From Vicugna pacos (Eukaryota; Chordata; Mammalia; Artiodactyla; Camelidae), in assembly GCF_048564905.1 (NCBI RefSeq), contig NC_132999.1, forward strand, positions 59,769,701 to 59,833,700: a stretch of 64,000 nt of DNA, given 5' to 3'. The notes beneath the pieces are model-generated. The model ran no database searches, was not told the DNA's origin, and saw nothing but the letters and a program-made list of their open reading frames with translations. Each line of letters starts with the position of its first letter. The stretch's first letter is position 1. The position numbers and the translations under genes were made by a program. Below, one piece after another: positions 29,140 to 39,250 of the stretch.

Positions 29140-30030
29140 GACTTTGAACTACAGCTCAGGGGGCAGTGGACCAGCAGCGGAGGGTCGTGGGGTCCTTGTC
29201 ATCTGTTCACTTTGAAGAAACCAGATAGGTCTCTGTGAAAAGGTTTCCCTCAACTCCCTCCAGGTCTGGCTGATTCCATGTGGACGGCCCTGTGTCCTTG
29301 TGGCCCCCAAAGCCCAGGACAGGGCCCCGCTGCCCTCTGCTGTGTAAGCACAGGCACTCTGCCCTCTTCAAGAGAGGACGCAAGTCTGGGGTGCAGGGAG
29401 GCTGTGCTGGTCAGAGGAGCTGTTGGCCGCAAACATCTCAAAGATGAGACCCCGGCAACGCTGCCCAGGACCAGGGCTCTCTGTGGTCTGGAAAAATCCA
29501 GGTGATCGCTTCTCTTGGAGACGAGCTTCAGAGGGCACCCAGCTCCCAGCAGAGCCTCTTGACTTCTCAGAGACAAAGAAGGTGCCAAGTAACTGACAAA
29601 GCAGCAGCCTTGTCTGAGTAATCTGGGGCTCGGGGGAGGCCAGGGTAGCTGCAGGAAGGGAAGAATCTCAAGACCTAACACCCTGCATTGTCAGTAAGAT
29701 GCTCTAGGGACATTTTCAGTGGCTTTCATCAGATTTTCAAAGGGGTCTGTGACCCGCCCCCCCATAAAAAGTTAAGAAATACTCTGCTTTCTCATGGACT
29801 TGAGACCTCTCTCTCCTCCCCTCTCCCAGCCTCTTATAAATATCAACCCAGACCTGTGCCCCACTGGGACCATCTTTCTTTTCCTCCCCTCTCCTCCCCC
29901 CTCCTCCTCCCCCTGGACCTTGTGCTCCGCACCCCCGCCCCCAGGAGTCTTCAATTCCGAAGGAAAAAGCCAGGCATCTGATGCACTTCTTGGGGGAGAC
30001 AAAGCGGGGTAAGAGGGGGGAGTGTGTACA
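29140..30030. other. Unique sequence, no gene recognised
   Basis: A 143-codon minus-strand frame at 29250-29681 is opposed by + strand frames and lacks domain features. A C/T-rich tract occurs at about 29880-29935. Confidence 0.5.
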
Positions 30031-30034
30031 AACA

Positions 30035-30190
30035 GACTGATCTCCAGAAGAGAGGAATTACGTGAATTACAATTGATTTTCCACCGTTAATGAAGCATGA
30101 ACCCGTGTGATTGCATCTTGAAAAGATTTATAATTATTCATTGAATCTTGGAAGATAATTAAACTTCATTAAAAGCAGACATGACAAGCC
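30035..30190. promoter_or_regulatory. Candidate conserved non-coding element
   Basis: Non-repetitive AT-rich island with GTGAATTACAATTGATTTTC, CCGTTAATGAAGCATGAAC, TTTATAATTATTCATTGAATC and GATAATTAAACTTCATTAAAAG. At least five homeodomain TAAT cores fall in 150 bp, with GC-rich flanks on both sides. Enhancer-like. Conservation unknown. Confidence 0.38.
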
Positions 30191-30630
30191 TTCGGAGCAA
30201 GCCGAGACCTCCACGCTGGGTTCCAGATCAGAGCAGGTGATGCGAGGCTGAGACTCTGTTGGGGTGAAGGGTGGGCGGGCTGATGAGCAGAAGGGGAAGG
30301 GGGAAGAGGGGAGATTTCAGGGGAGAGGTTTCCGTTGAAAATGCAGGCACGCTTAAATCTTCTGATTTCTGTCCCTCCCCTTTGGGGACCCCTCCTGGGG
30401 GCCCCTCCTACACTTTCCAGCCTCTCCTGCCCGCTTCCCCTTCCTCTTGGCAGAGGAGGAATGCTGGGAATAGGACCAGCACCTGCCGTCCTGCTTAGAG
30501 TCCCTGCTGAGCTCAGGGCTTGGAGGGGTTTGGGGGCAGATGATCTAGTGACAGGGGGAGGCATGAATGGGGGTTCCTTCCAGATTTTGGGGTGCCTAAG
30601 CAAAGGTGGAGGGTGGAGAGGACACTAGTC
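30191..30630. other. GC-rich unique sequence
   Basis: Opposing frames of 144 and 97 codons. No recognised gene or repeat. Confidence 0.5.
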
Positions 30631-30632
30631 GT

Positions 30633-30669
<37 letters not shown>
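30631..30669. repeat. (GT)n followed by (GA)n microsatellite
   Basis: About 13 GT units at 30631-30657 run directly into about 6 GA units. Confidence 0.97.
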
Positions 30670-30884
30670 CACAAATTCATGCATTCTGGAAAAGCACCTG
30701 GCAGGAGACACCAAATTGCTACCAGCGGTTACCTCTGTGAGGGGAAGGGAAGGGGGTGAGATAGATAAAGGAGGGATTTCACTTTTTCTCCACATCCTGC
30801 TTCTTTAGTGCTTGAATCACGCAGTGCGCATTATTCCTATATAATACATGTAATTTTCAAGAATTTTTAAATGCCGATCACCAT

Positions 30885-30965
30885 GATCCGTTCAGCAGTT
30901 ATTTACAGTTGGGAGCCAGGCTATTAGCTAAGTGTGCTGGGGACAAAGCCATGACTCAGGAAGCT
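30885..30965 (-). mobile_element. Short L2-like 3' end, antisense
   Basis: GTTCAGCAGTTATTTACAG, GCCAGGCTATTAGCTAAGTG and GCTGGGGACAAAGCCATGA resemble the antisense L2 end. Confidence 0.55.
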
Positions 30966-31575
30966 GGGTCCTCCCTTAGGGTGCACACAGTTGTGTGTGT
31001 GTGTGACATGTGCACGTAGAGCACAGGACTGGGCAGGCTGGTCAACCAGAACATGCCCCACTGCACTTCCATGAGCCCAAAGGAGTCAGCCCCGGCTGGG
31101 AGGAGGCTCTGTTGCTGACCTGGGGGTGAGTACTCAGTCCCCCTACCCTTCATCTTTTCCAGGCCAACCCTCCCCATCCTTTGGAGGCCCCTTCCTGAGG
31201 ACCTCTCCCATCCCTCCACCCAGCCTGACCCCTCTGCTAGGATAAATAAGCCCAAAGACCCTCCTTGTTGCCAGGTGCACAGGCCCCCTCCCCCAGCATC
31301 TCACTGCTCCCTGCCAAAGTGACAGAAGGAAAGAATATTCATGAGGCTGCCCTCACAGCATCCTTTTTGGAGAGCTGCTTCTTGGCGAGGAGAAGGTCTT
31401 TCTAAGGCCTGCCTGGGAGGGAGTCAGGCCCCAGCACATATCTGGCCCAGATTTCATGGCAGGGCTAGGAAGTCACTGATGGGCCAGGTGGTTGAGGCAG
31501 GAGGTAAGGATTGGGGATAGAGAGGGTGTCTCGAAGGCAGGGACCATCCCTCAGCACAAAGGTTAAGATCCACTT
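30966..31575. other. Unique sequence, no gene recognised
   Basis: No recognisable element. There is a short TG run near 30993-31004 and AAGAATATTCATGAGGC near 31331. Confidence 0.45.
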
Positions 31576-31579
31576 CCTA

Positions 31580-31803
31580 ATCCAGATAACCAGATTGCCA
31601 AGTATGGCTCTGCTTTCTTGCAGCTATGTGACCTCAGGAAAGTTAATTAACCTCTCTGAGCCTCAGTTTTCCCCATCAGCGGGTTAATAATACTGCCTCC
31701 CCTGTGGGGTTGTCAAGAGCAGTCAATGAAATGATACATGTGGAGTACTTGGCAACGTGCCTGGCCAGCCAAGGAGCTCAATAAGTGACAGGAGTTGTTA
31801 TTT
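31580..31803 (+). mobile_element. MIR SINE, sense, nearly complete
   Basis: GCAGCTATGTGACCTCAGGA, AAGTTAATTAACCTCTCTGA, GCCTCAGTTTTCCCCATC and AGCTCAATAAGTGACAGG follow the full sense MIR order. Confidence 0.92.
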
Positions 31804-31995
31804 GTATAATTTGAATTATTTCTCCAAACACCATCCATTTACCTTTTCAAGGGCCTTTACTTCATGCTGAGCTCCCAAGAGCAGGAAATGTGTCTTATTG
31901 ATCTCTGTATCTCCTTTGCCTAACCCAGGACCTGGTCCCTAGTAGGTGTTCAAGGAAATGTTTGTTGCATGAAGAAGTGAATAAATGAAGAATAA
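31804..31995 (+). mobile_element. L2 LINE 3' end, sense
   Basis: CCCAAGAGCAGGAAATGTGT, TTGATCTCTGTATCTCC, CCTAGTAGGTGTTCAAGG and AATGTTTGTTGCATGAAG follow the L2 3' terminus. Confidence 0.8.
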
Positions 31996-32420
31996 ATAAA
32001 ACTGGGCCATGTGGCTGACTTCTAATCTCAAGAACTCTTCCCAATACAGGACACTGAAAATTACTGGATGAACTACCTAAAATATTTTTAATACATGGAT
32101 GGACTTATGTGAAAGTAAGAAAACTTTCAGAGTTCAGATAGGACAAGAAATGCAATTCCAGAGAAGTGTGTTTTCCTGGGGGCATCTGGTCAACCCAAAG
32201 CCTGGCCATGGATGCACCATGTGCAGAAGGGGGACAGAAAACAAAGTCTGAGCCCGAGCCAGGTGGGAATTCAAGCTTTCCACCCCTGCATAAAGTGGAA
32301 TCTTCCCGATATGAACTAAGAAAAGCTTGCCTTGGCTCTGTGGGAATAAGAAAACAGAGGGGAACAAATCTCTCTCTGTGATAATTCTTACCCACAGGCT
32401 CACCCTCAGTTGGGCTTGGG
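31996..32420. other. Unclassified sequence upstream of a LINE
   Basis: AT-rich at first, with no family recognised. It might be the diverged 5' part of the L1/HAL1-type element that follows. Confidence 0.35.
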
Positions 32421-33650
32421 GCCAGAGTTCATTCTACTCATGCAGCCAAAAAAAAAACATAAGCAGAAAATTGAGCCACCGTTGGTAGTGCCACCTAGCA
32501 GAAGCATACACAAAACTTCTCTGAAGAAATACCCTCTAAACCCAGGCCTCTAAGAATTCCTATAAAAAACAAGTTCCAAGAAATATGGGTACATAATTTT
32601 TTTAAGGTCAAAATACAAAAGGTGGCAAGCCACCATGACAAAGAGTCAACAAAAACAGCTACAGATCAGACCTGCAAAGACTGCAGATGTTGAAATGATC
32701 AGATATACAATGCAAAATAAATGTGCAATCTGTTTAAAATATAGACGGAAATGCTGAAAGTATGACAAAGGAAAATGAGATTATGAAAACTACTAGGCAG
32801 ATCTGAAAAAGAATCGAGTGAAATATCTAGAAATGAGAAGTATCATAATTGAAATTAGAAACTTGATCAATGGGCAAAACAGAAGATGAGACACGGCTGA
32901 AAAGAGAATTGGTAAACTGGAAAAATGAGACTACCTTTCCCAGAAGGCAACAGACAGAGACAAAGAACTGGGAAGTATTCGATTGAAAGAAGAGATTAAG
33001 AAACATGGGGGATAAAACAAGATCTAACACGTGTCTAATCAGAGTTCCAGAAGGAGATGTTAGAGAGAGCAACAGAGTCAAATTCAGGGAGAACTAGCTC
33101 AGAGTTCCCCAGAACCGCGAAAGACGCCAATTGTCAGATTCAGACAGCTCAGTGAACCCGGAGCAGGATAAATAAAAAGATATCTTCACCTAAACACACC
33201 ATAGAGAAACTACAGAATATCATAGACTAAGAGAAAAAATCTTAAAAGCAGCCAGAGATGAAAGAGATTACCTAAAAAGGAACATCAAATAGACTGATGG
33301 CGAGGTTCTCAAAGAATCTCTGGAAGCCGGAAGACAGGAGAGTAGCACCTCCCGAAAGCTGAGAGAAGATAACTGTCATCGGAGAATTCTATAACCTCGG
33401 AAACTATTCTTCAAGACTGAGAACAAAATAAAGACATTTTCAGACAAACAAAAACTGTCAGAGTTTGCAACCGAGGCCCTCACTAAGGGAAGTTCTAAAG
33501 AATAAACCTCAGGAACAAAGAGAAATGAGCCCTGCAGGAAGCTCTGAGATGCCAGAAAGAAGAGAGGGCCGAAAAGGAACGGCAAACATCTGGGGAAATG
33601 TAAACGAACGAACATCGACGACTACAGAGGTTTAATTTGTGGGGTTAAGA
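32421..33650 (+). mobile_element. HAL1/old L1 ORF1-type LINE fragment, sense
   Basis: A-rich sense strand with words typical of HAL1 and old L1: AGATGTTGAAATGATCAGAT, AGAGTTCCAGAAGGAGATGT, a block ending AAAGCAGCCAGAGATGAAAG, GGAGAATTCTATAACCTC and CATTTTCAGACAAACAAAAA. No long intact frame, so it is a decayed copy. Family placement between HAL1 and an L1M ORF1 region is uncertain. Confidence 0.75.
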
Positions 33651-34165
33651 CAAACAAGAGAGAATCAAAATACAGGGCAACCAGGGTTAAAGCGTTTTAA
33701 GGTCCTGGAATTGTGTGGGAGGAGGGTGCAGACGGAAAGTCATGGGTGACAATTCAAACTGAAATACGCATTTAAACTTTTCTAAGGTAATTCTAAGAGA
33801 ATAGAATTAGCAATGTATTATAGCTTCCAAATTCATCAGGGAAAAATGGAATGGGGGGGTTGGAAATAACTTCGATCAATTAAACTGAAAGAAGGCAGAA
33901 GGAGGAGGAAGGAAGGGGGAGGTAAATTTTGGGACCAGAGAATGAGTGACCTGCTCCAGGTCACACAGCAAGTTAGCAGTAAAGGGACGACTAGGGTGCT
34001 GTTTCCCCAAATCTGCAGCCGCTCTCAGTCTACATGCGGATAATCAGAGCGGGAATCTAAACCCTACCTTCCTTCCCAACTACGATGGAACCACACTGCC
34101 ACTGTGCTGGAAAAGTGGGACAAGGAACTCTTTGATCACAGACACAAAGACTAATCATGATGATC
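33651..34165. other. Unclassified sequence with an antisense MIR tail
   Basis: Begins A-rich and may continue the preceding LINE to about 33900. At about 33940-33990, GACCTGCTCCAGGTCACACA and GCAAGTTAGCAGTAAAGGG form an antisense MIR-like end. Confidence 0.4.
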
Positions 34166-34169
34166 TCTG

Positions 34170-34390
34170 TGACAAAAACCACTAACATATGCACAGTGAC
34201 TTACATATCACCCGCCCCCCCCCCACCCCGTGTGTGATTTAGTTGATGCTTACAATAACCCTGTGCGGGGGATGATAGTAATACGCTCATTCTGCAGATG
34301 CGGCAGCCCAGGCCAAGGAAACTGAAGCAACTTTCCGAGGTCACACATCTGGGAAGCGATGTTGCAGGGACTTGAACCCAGACAGTGCGG
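34170..34390 (-). mobile_element. MIR SINE, antisense
   Basis: GTTGATGCTTACAATAACCC, AGGAAACTGAAGCAACTTTC, CGAGGTCACACATCTGGG and GGACTTGAACCCAGAC give the antisense MIR order. A C-rich run is present at about 34215-34229. Confidence 0.85.
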
Positions 34391-34489
34391 CCACCCTGGC
34401 TCAGTCCCCACGGCTGGACCCTAGGCCAGGCCTACAAACATCGGTGTGTGGTTATTGGACTGTGGGAGTGGGCAGTGTAGTGAGATGAT

Positions 34490-34812
34490 CTTAATTAGAT
34501 CCTGGATCTAAAACAATAAATAAAATAGCTATAAAGGAGATTTGGGGGTGATTGGGGAAATTTGATTATGGGCTGTATGTTAGATGATCTTATTGTAGCA
34601 CGATTAAGTGCCTCGGTGTGATCGTGGGTGGATGGTTATGCACGAGGGTGGCCTTGTTCTTGGACACAGATGCTAAAGTACGTAGGGTGAAAGTGTCATG
34701 ATGTCTGCAACTTTCAAGTGTTTCCAGGAAAGAAGAATAGAAAGAACAATAAAGCAAATATAGCAAAATGTTAATAATAGGTAAATCTAGGTAAAGGAGA
34801 AATGTTGATGGT
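34490..34812 (+). mobile_element. L1ME-type LINE 3' fragment, sense
   Basis: GAGATTTGGGGGTGATTGGG, GAAATTTGATTATGGGCTGT, TGTCATGATGTCTGCAACTT and AGGTAAATCTAGGTAAAGG match the 3' region of very old L1ME elements. Confidence 0.78.
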
Positions 34813-35240
34813 TGTATATGTGGTTTGTGTTAACAAACCATCCCCAAACTTAAAACAGTAGCTATTTCTGATTTCTCGCAAGCCCACGGGTCATTGATCA
34901 GGCAACTCCACAGACCCGGCTGGGCGTGCTGGGGAGTCTCGTCGGCTGGTGTGTGGCCTGCAGCCTGGCTGGTCTGCAGTTTGCACAGCTCAGCTCTCCT
35001 CTACAAGTCTCTTATCCTGCAGGCAGGCTGGCCCAGAGAGGGCCTCATGGCAGTGGCAGGAGTCCAAGAGAGGATGAGGAAAAGGCACACACGCTTCCAA
35101 GCTATTGCTCACATCAGTGGTACTGCTGGCCCATTGGTCAAAGAAAGAAACATGGCCAAGCCCAGAGTCAGCACTGGAAGCCTATTCCAAAGGGGGTAAC
35201 ATGGGGAGGCAAGCATTGTTAATGCTATCAATTTACCACA
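34813..35240 (-). mobile_element. Old MaLR/MLT1-group solo LTR, antisense
   Basis: A fossil LTR. The start (GTTAACAAACCATCCCCAAA) and end (ATCAATTTACCACA) match the antisense ends of MLT1-group LTRs. Internal words AACATGGCCAAGCCCAGAGT and CCCATTGGTCAAAG agree. It has the same type as the outer LTR at 62383-63223. Subfamily not resolved. Confidence 0.6.
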
Positions 35241-35303
35241 ACAGTATTACCATTGTAACTTTTCAATAAATATGAAATCTTTCAAAATGAAAAGGTAGAG
35301 GGA

Positions 35304-35790
35304 TGTATTAGGGCACTCTAGGGCAATAGAACCTATATATATATGGAGAGAGAGAGAGAGAGAGAGAGAATATAAGGAAGTGGCTCTCATGATTAGAGAG
35401 GCTTGAGAAGTCCCAAGATCTGTAGTCAGTACCTGGATACCCAGGAAAGCAAATGGTATTGTTTCAGTCGAGAAGCTGGAAACCTGCAGACTCAGGAAGA
35501 GCTAATGTTTCAGTTCGAATCCAAAGGCAGGAAAGAACCAATGTCCCAACTCAAGGGAGTCAGGTAGGAGGAGTTTCGCTTACTCACAGGAAGGTTAGTG
35601 GTTTTTCTTCTATTCAGGCCTTCACCTGATTGGATGAGGCCCACCATGCGGGAAAGAGCAATCTACTTTACTCAGTCTTCTGACTCAAATGTTCATTTCA
35701 CCCAAAACACCCTCGCAGACATACCCAGAATTATATTTAACCAAATATCTGGGCACCCCGTGATCCAGTCACATAAAATTAACCATCACA
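35304..35790 (-). mobile_element. MLT2-type solo LTR (ERVL), antisense
   Basis: A fossil LTR running from TGTATTAGGGCACTCTAG to AAATTAACCATCACA, with AGGCCTTCACCTGATTGGAT, ACTCAAATGTTCATTTCACC and ATATCTGGGCACCCCGTG between. Flanking 5-mers AGGGA and AGGGC are a probable decayed target-site duplication. It contains an (AT)n(GA)n microsatellite. Confidence 0.85.
35333..35369. repeat. (AT)n-(GA)n microsatellite inside the LTR
   Basis: About 6 AT units followed by about 12 GA units. Located where this LTR family often carries a simple repeat. Confidence 0.95.
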
Positions 35791-35849
35791 AGGGCAGAGG
35801 AAAAAAGAAGCCAATCTAGTCATGTCACCCTTCCGCCCCGAACTCTCCC

Positions 35850-36315
35850 CTACATCCTCTGAAAGGCCTGTACAAGAATGTTCACTGCAGCTTTACTATT
35901 CAAAGCCCCAAACCTGAAACAACCATGATGTCCATCAAGATCACCACTAGGAATAACTTGTGATATATTCCTAATATGGAATGATAAACAGTGTTTTAAA
36001 AAATGAGCAGCTACATGCAATAACATGGGTGAATCTCACTGGTGAGTGAAAGAAGGGAAAACTCAAAAGCATGCCTGCTATATGTCTCCAATTATATGAC
36101 ATTCAAGAAAAGAGGAAACTCGTATACAGTGGTTATCCTGGGGAGCATTTACTGGGCAGAGGCACGAGGGAACCTCCTGGAGTGCTATGAACATTCTCCA
36201 TCTTGATCTGGGTGGTGATTGCATGAATATGTCCGTGTGAAAAAAAAAATTATTAAATTCTACACTCAAGACTTGAGTGCTTTATAAATTAGATGTCGAA
36301 AAGTGTAAAAAAACA
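35850..36315 (+). mobile_element. L1M 3' region fragment, sense
   Basis: AAGAATGTTCACTGCAGCTT, CATGCAATAACATGGGTGAA, TCTCCAATTATATGACATTC and CATCTTGATCTGGGTGGTGA are end-of-ORF2 and 3' UTR words of old L1. Decayed. Confidence 0.88.
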
Positions 36316-37105
36316 CACACGAACTCTTAAAACTTGGTTTCTCAGTGCCCCCTGTGTAAGATCCAAATTCCTTAACTGTCAATTCAATTGAATTTAATTG
36401 AGTCCATGTTTATTTTTCTCTCCAAAGTGCTGGGTACAGCAAGCAGAGTGACTTTCTTACCTCACACTGCCCAGCAGACGCTTGATGTATGTGCGCTGAA
36501 CCCACATGGATCCTCAAGGGATGGGGACCTCAAGGGTACTCAGGCGCCAGGCGGGCAATGAGTGGCTTCCTTGGTCCCCGGGGCCCTTCCAGACCCATTT
36601 TGGTGACTAGACAATTGCTCCATCTTGCAGGGGTGACTCCCGTCCCCCTCCTCCCCCCAGGCTCCTGGCTGCCGATCCCACCTCTCCCCAACTGATGCAC
36701 ACTTTACAGCCATTGTCAAACATAATGATTCTTACCCTGGAGAGAAATTGGGTTCCATTTTCTGTTTTACTGCCTCAAAAAGGACATTTTTTTACCTTCG
36801 CAGAGTCCGCAGCCAGCAGGAACAGGACGATAAATCTCAGCAATGGTTTCTACTGAGATAGATGGTCCGGTAAGGAGACCACTGTGTTCCAGGCAGAGGG
36901 AATAAACAAGTAGTTGTATGGGTTCACCACCCTACACTGGTGCCCTGTCTCCAACACCACCTGACAGCCTTGGGGCTGAACACGGAATCGGGGAGGGGCT
37001 GAGGCTCCAGACCCCAAAGGGAGAGCCATGCGGCGGGAAGAAAGGCCTGAGCACCTGAACTTGTCTATCCTCCAGCCTCCCCATCTTCACAGAGAAAGCC
37101 TTCTT
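36316..37105. other. Unique sequence, no gene recognised
   Basis: Around 36380-36405 a small AT-rich near-palindromic patch (CAATTCAATTGAATTTAATTG) occurs. Otherwise there is no element or exon. Confidence 0.45.
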
Positions 37106-37109
37106 GCCC

Positions 37110-37300
37110 CGACAGAGACACAGATGGTGTGTCAGGCACCTCTATGTGCTGGTCACATGCTTTGCTGCATTGCATTTTCAGCTTCCCCCTGTTGTACATG
37201 TGTGTTATCCCATTTCACAGAGGAGGCAACTGAGGTTCGTGGAGGTCAGGCATGCAGCTGCTAAGGAGGGAGCTGGAATTTGAATATGGGTCTATTTCAG
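37110..37300 (-). mobile_element. MIR SINE, antisense
   Basis: GTGTCAGGCACCTCTATGTG, ATCCCATTTCACAGAGGAGG and CAACTGAGGTTCGTGGAGG give the antisense MIR order. Confidence 0.82.
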
Positions 37301-37309
37301 GTGCCTCAG

Positions 37310-37585
37310 GTAAGTGGGGTCAGACAGTATTTGTCTTTTTTTGTGACTGCCATTTCATTTAGCATAACGTCCTCAAGGTTTATCCCCATTATAACATAGG
37401 TCAGAATGTCCTTCCTTTGTCAGGCCAAATAATATTCCATTGCATGCACAGACCACATTTTTTTGTGTCTCCATCCATCCGTCGAAGGACACGTGGGTTG
37501 CTTCCATGTTTTAGCTCTAGTGAGTAATGCTGCTGTGAACGTGGGTGTACAAATATCTCTTCAAGACCCTGTGTCTTTCTTTTCT
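37310..37585 (-). mobile_element. L1M 3' UTR fragment, antisense
   Basis: GACAGTATTTGTCTTTTTTT, TTTAGCATAACGTCCTCAAG, AATAATATTCCATTGCATGC and CACGTGGGTTGCTTCCATG are standard antisense L1 3' words. Confidence 0.92.
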
Positions 37586-37689
37586 TATCCATCATTCTAC
37601 CTCACTGATGGTCTCCCAAGTATTTGCTATCATTCCTCTCAAATACTTTTGAAAACGTGTTCAACCATTGGTTATTTAATCATAAGATC

Positions 37690-38010
37690 CTGGAGTTGTA
37701 AAATCTAGCACACACAAAATAAACCAGTCACACAATACCACGTATTACATGATTCTGTTTATATGCAACGTCCAGACAGGCAAACCCAGAGACACAGAAA
37801 GCAGATTAATGGTTGCATGGGCAGTGACTGCTAAAGGATGCTTTTTTTTTCTTTGGAGTTGGGGGGCAGGGGATAAAAATATTCTAAAATTGATCAAGGT
37901 GTGGATTGCTCAATCTGAGAACATACTAAAAAAAATTGATATGATCACTTTAAATGTGAAGAATTTATGTTACATGAATTATATCCCAATAAAGCTTTTA
38001 AAAATTCTGT
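37690..38010 (+). mobile_element. L1M 3' end, sense
   Basis: ACATGATTCTGTTTATATGC, GCAGATTAATGGTTGCATGG, GATCAAGGTGTGGATTGC and ATTATATCCCAATAAAGCTT are 3' UTR words ending in a polyadenylation-type AATAAA. It lies tail-to-tail with the antisense L1 at 37310. Confidence 0.88.
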
Positions 38011-38179
38011 CAGCTTCTCTCAGCCCATTCCTCACCTATAAACTAGTGATTGTGGGAACAACTTCATGTGACTACGATGAACTTGAGTTAATATTTGAAA
38101 ACCTCGCAGCCAAATGCCCAGCACATAGGAGAAACCCCCCGCTCTCCTTCAAGGATGGGGTTCGTAATGCACCATTTAC

Positions 38180-38229
38180 TCATGAATTCATTCAACAAAC
38201 ATTCACTAAGCGTCTATTGTGTTCTAAGC
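38180..38229 (-). mobile_element. L2 LINE 3' end, antisense, left of a MER5 insertion
   Basis: ATGAATTCATTCAACAAACA and AAGCGTCTATTGTGTTCTAA are the antisense L2 end. The DNA transposon starts immediately after TTCTAAGC. Confidence 0.8.
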
Positions 38230-38437
38230 CAGCACTGCCCAATAGAACTTTCTATGACCCAGGAAATGTTCTATCTCTGTACTATCCAACATGTAGCCAC
38301 GAGCCCCCGTGTGGTTACTGAGCACTTGGAATGTAGCTAGTGTGATTGGGAAACTGAATTTTTTATTTGATTTAATTTATATTTAATTACCCACATGTGG
38401 TTAACAGCTACCATGGTTGGACTATGTATTTCTAAGT
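38222..38437 (+). mobile_element. MER5-type hAT-Charlie MITE with 8-bp target-site duplication
   Basis: The body is 38230-38429. It starts CAGCACTGCCCAATAGAACT and contains GAGCACTTGGAATGTAGCTA and TTAATTACCCACATGTGG. Flanks TTCTAAGC (38222-38229) and TTCTAAGT (38430-38437) match at 7 of 8 bases, the size of duplication made by hAT transposases. It splits an antisense L2. Confidence 0.9.
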
Positions 38438-39250
38438 GATGAAAATGAAGCAACAAACAAAACAATGTCCCTGTTGTCATGAAGCTGGCAATATGACAGA
38501 CCACAGGCGTTTCTAAGATACAAGGCTGGATAGAGCTGTGTGGACACCTACGTCAGAGTGAGAGGGTTGAAAGGGATGGGGTGGGGACTACTTACACGGG
38601 GTAGTAGAGAAAATCCTGTCTGAAGAGGTAGTGTTGGAGCAGAGACCTGAAGGAAGGTGTGAGCCCCACATCCATCTAGAGGAAGAGCATTCCAGGCTGA
38701 GGGTGCAGCAAGAGCAAAGGCCCTGAGGCAGGAGACAAGCCAAGAGGCCAATGTGATAGAGGGTGAAGGCATGGGATGAGGGGAGAAGATGAGTTTAGAG
38801 AGAAGGAGGGAGCAGATCGTGTGGGGCTATGGGCTAGGATAAGGGACTTGGCAGGGCTGTGAGCAGAGACTGGCTATAACCGACTAAGGTTTTACAGGAT
38901 CTCTGGCTGCTGGGTAAACAATGGACCTGAGAGGGGAAAGGCGGCATCAGGGAGATCAGTTAGGAGGCCATGGCCATCCTCCAGGCAAGACTCGACCCAC
39001 CAGGGCAGGGCAGTGGTGATGGGAAGAAGGTGCCCGATTCTGGTTATTCTTTGAAGGTAGAGCCGACAGGATGTCTCAAGCAGTGGCATGTGCAGGGGGA
39101 AACAGGCATCAAGGACAAGTCCAAGGCTTTGGAGCTGAGCACCTGAGCAGCTGGGGCATCATTCACTAAGGCAGGTGAGATTAGGGTGAGGTGAAGGAGC
39201 ATGGTTTGGATCTGTTCAGTTTGGGAAGCCTGTTGGGAGCTTTCAGCTTG
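38438..39250 (-). mobile_element. L2 LINE, antisense, right of the MER5 insertion
   Basis: GCAACAAACAAAACAATGTC, AAGAGCATTCCAGGCTGAGG, AGCAAAGGCCCTGAGGCAGG, AGATCAGTTAGGAGGCCATG and TTTGAAGGTAGAGCCGACAG follow the order of the long antisense copy at 22258-23930. Confidence 0.8.

Noticed and set aside
37749-38321. 190-codon open frame, + strand
   Set aside because: It runs through an L1 3' UTR, an L2 end and a MER5 transposon, so it cannot be one gene.
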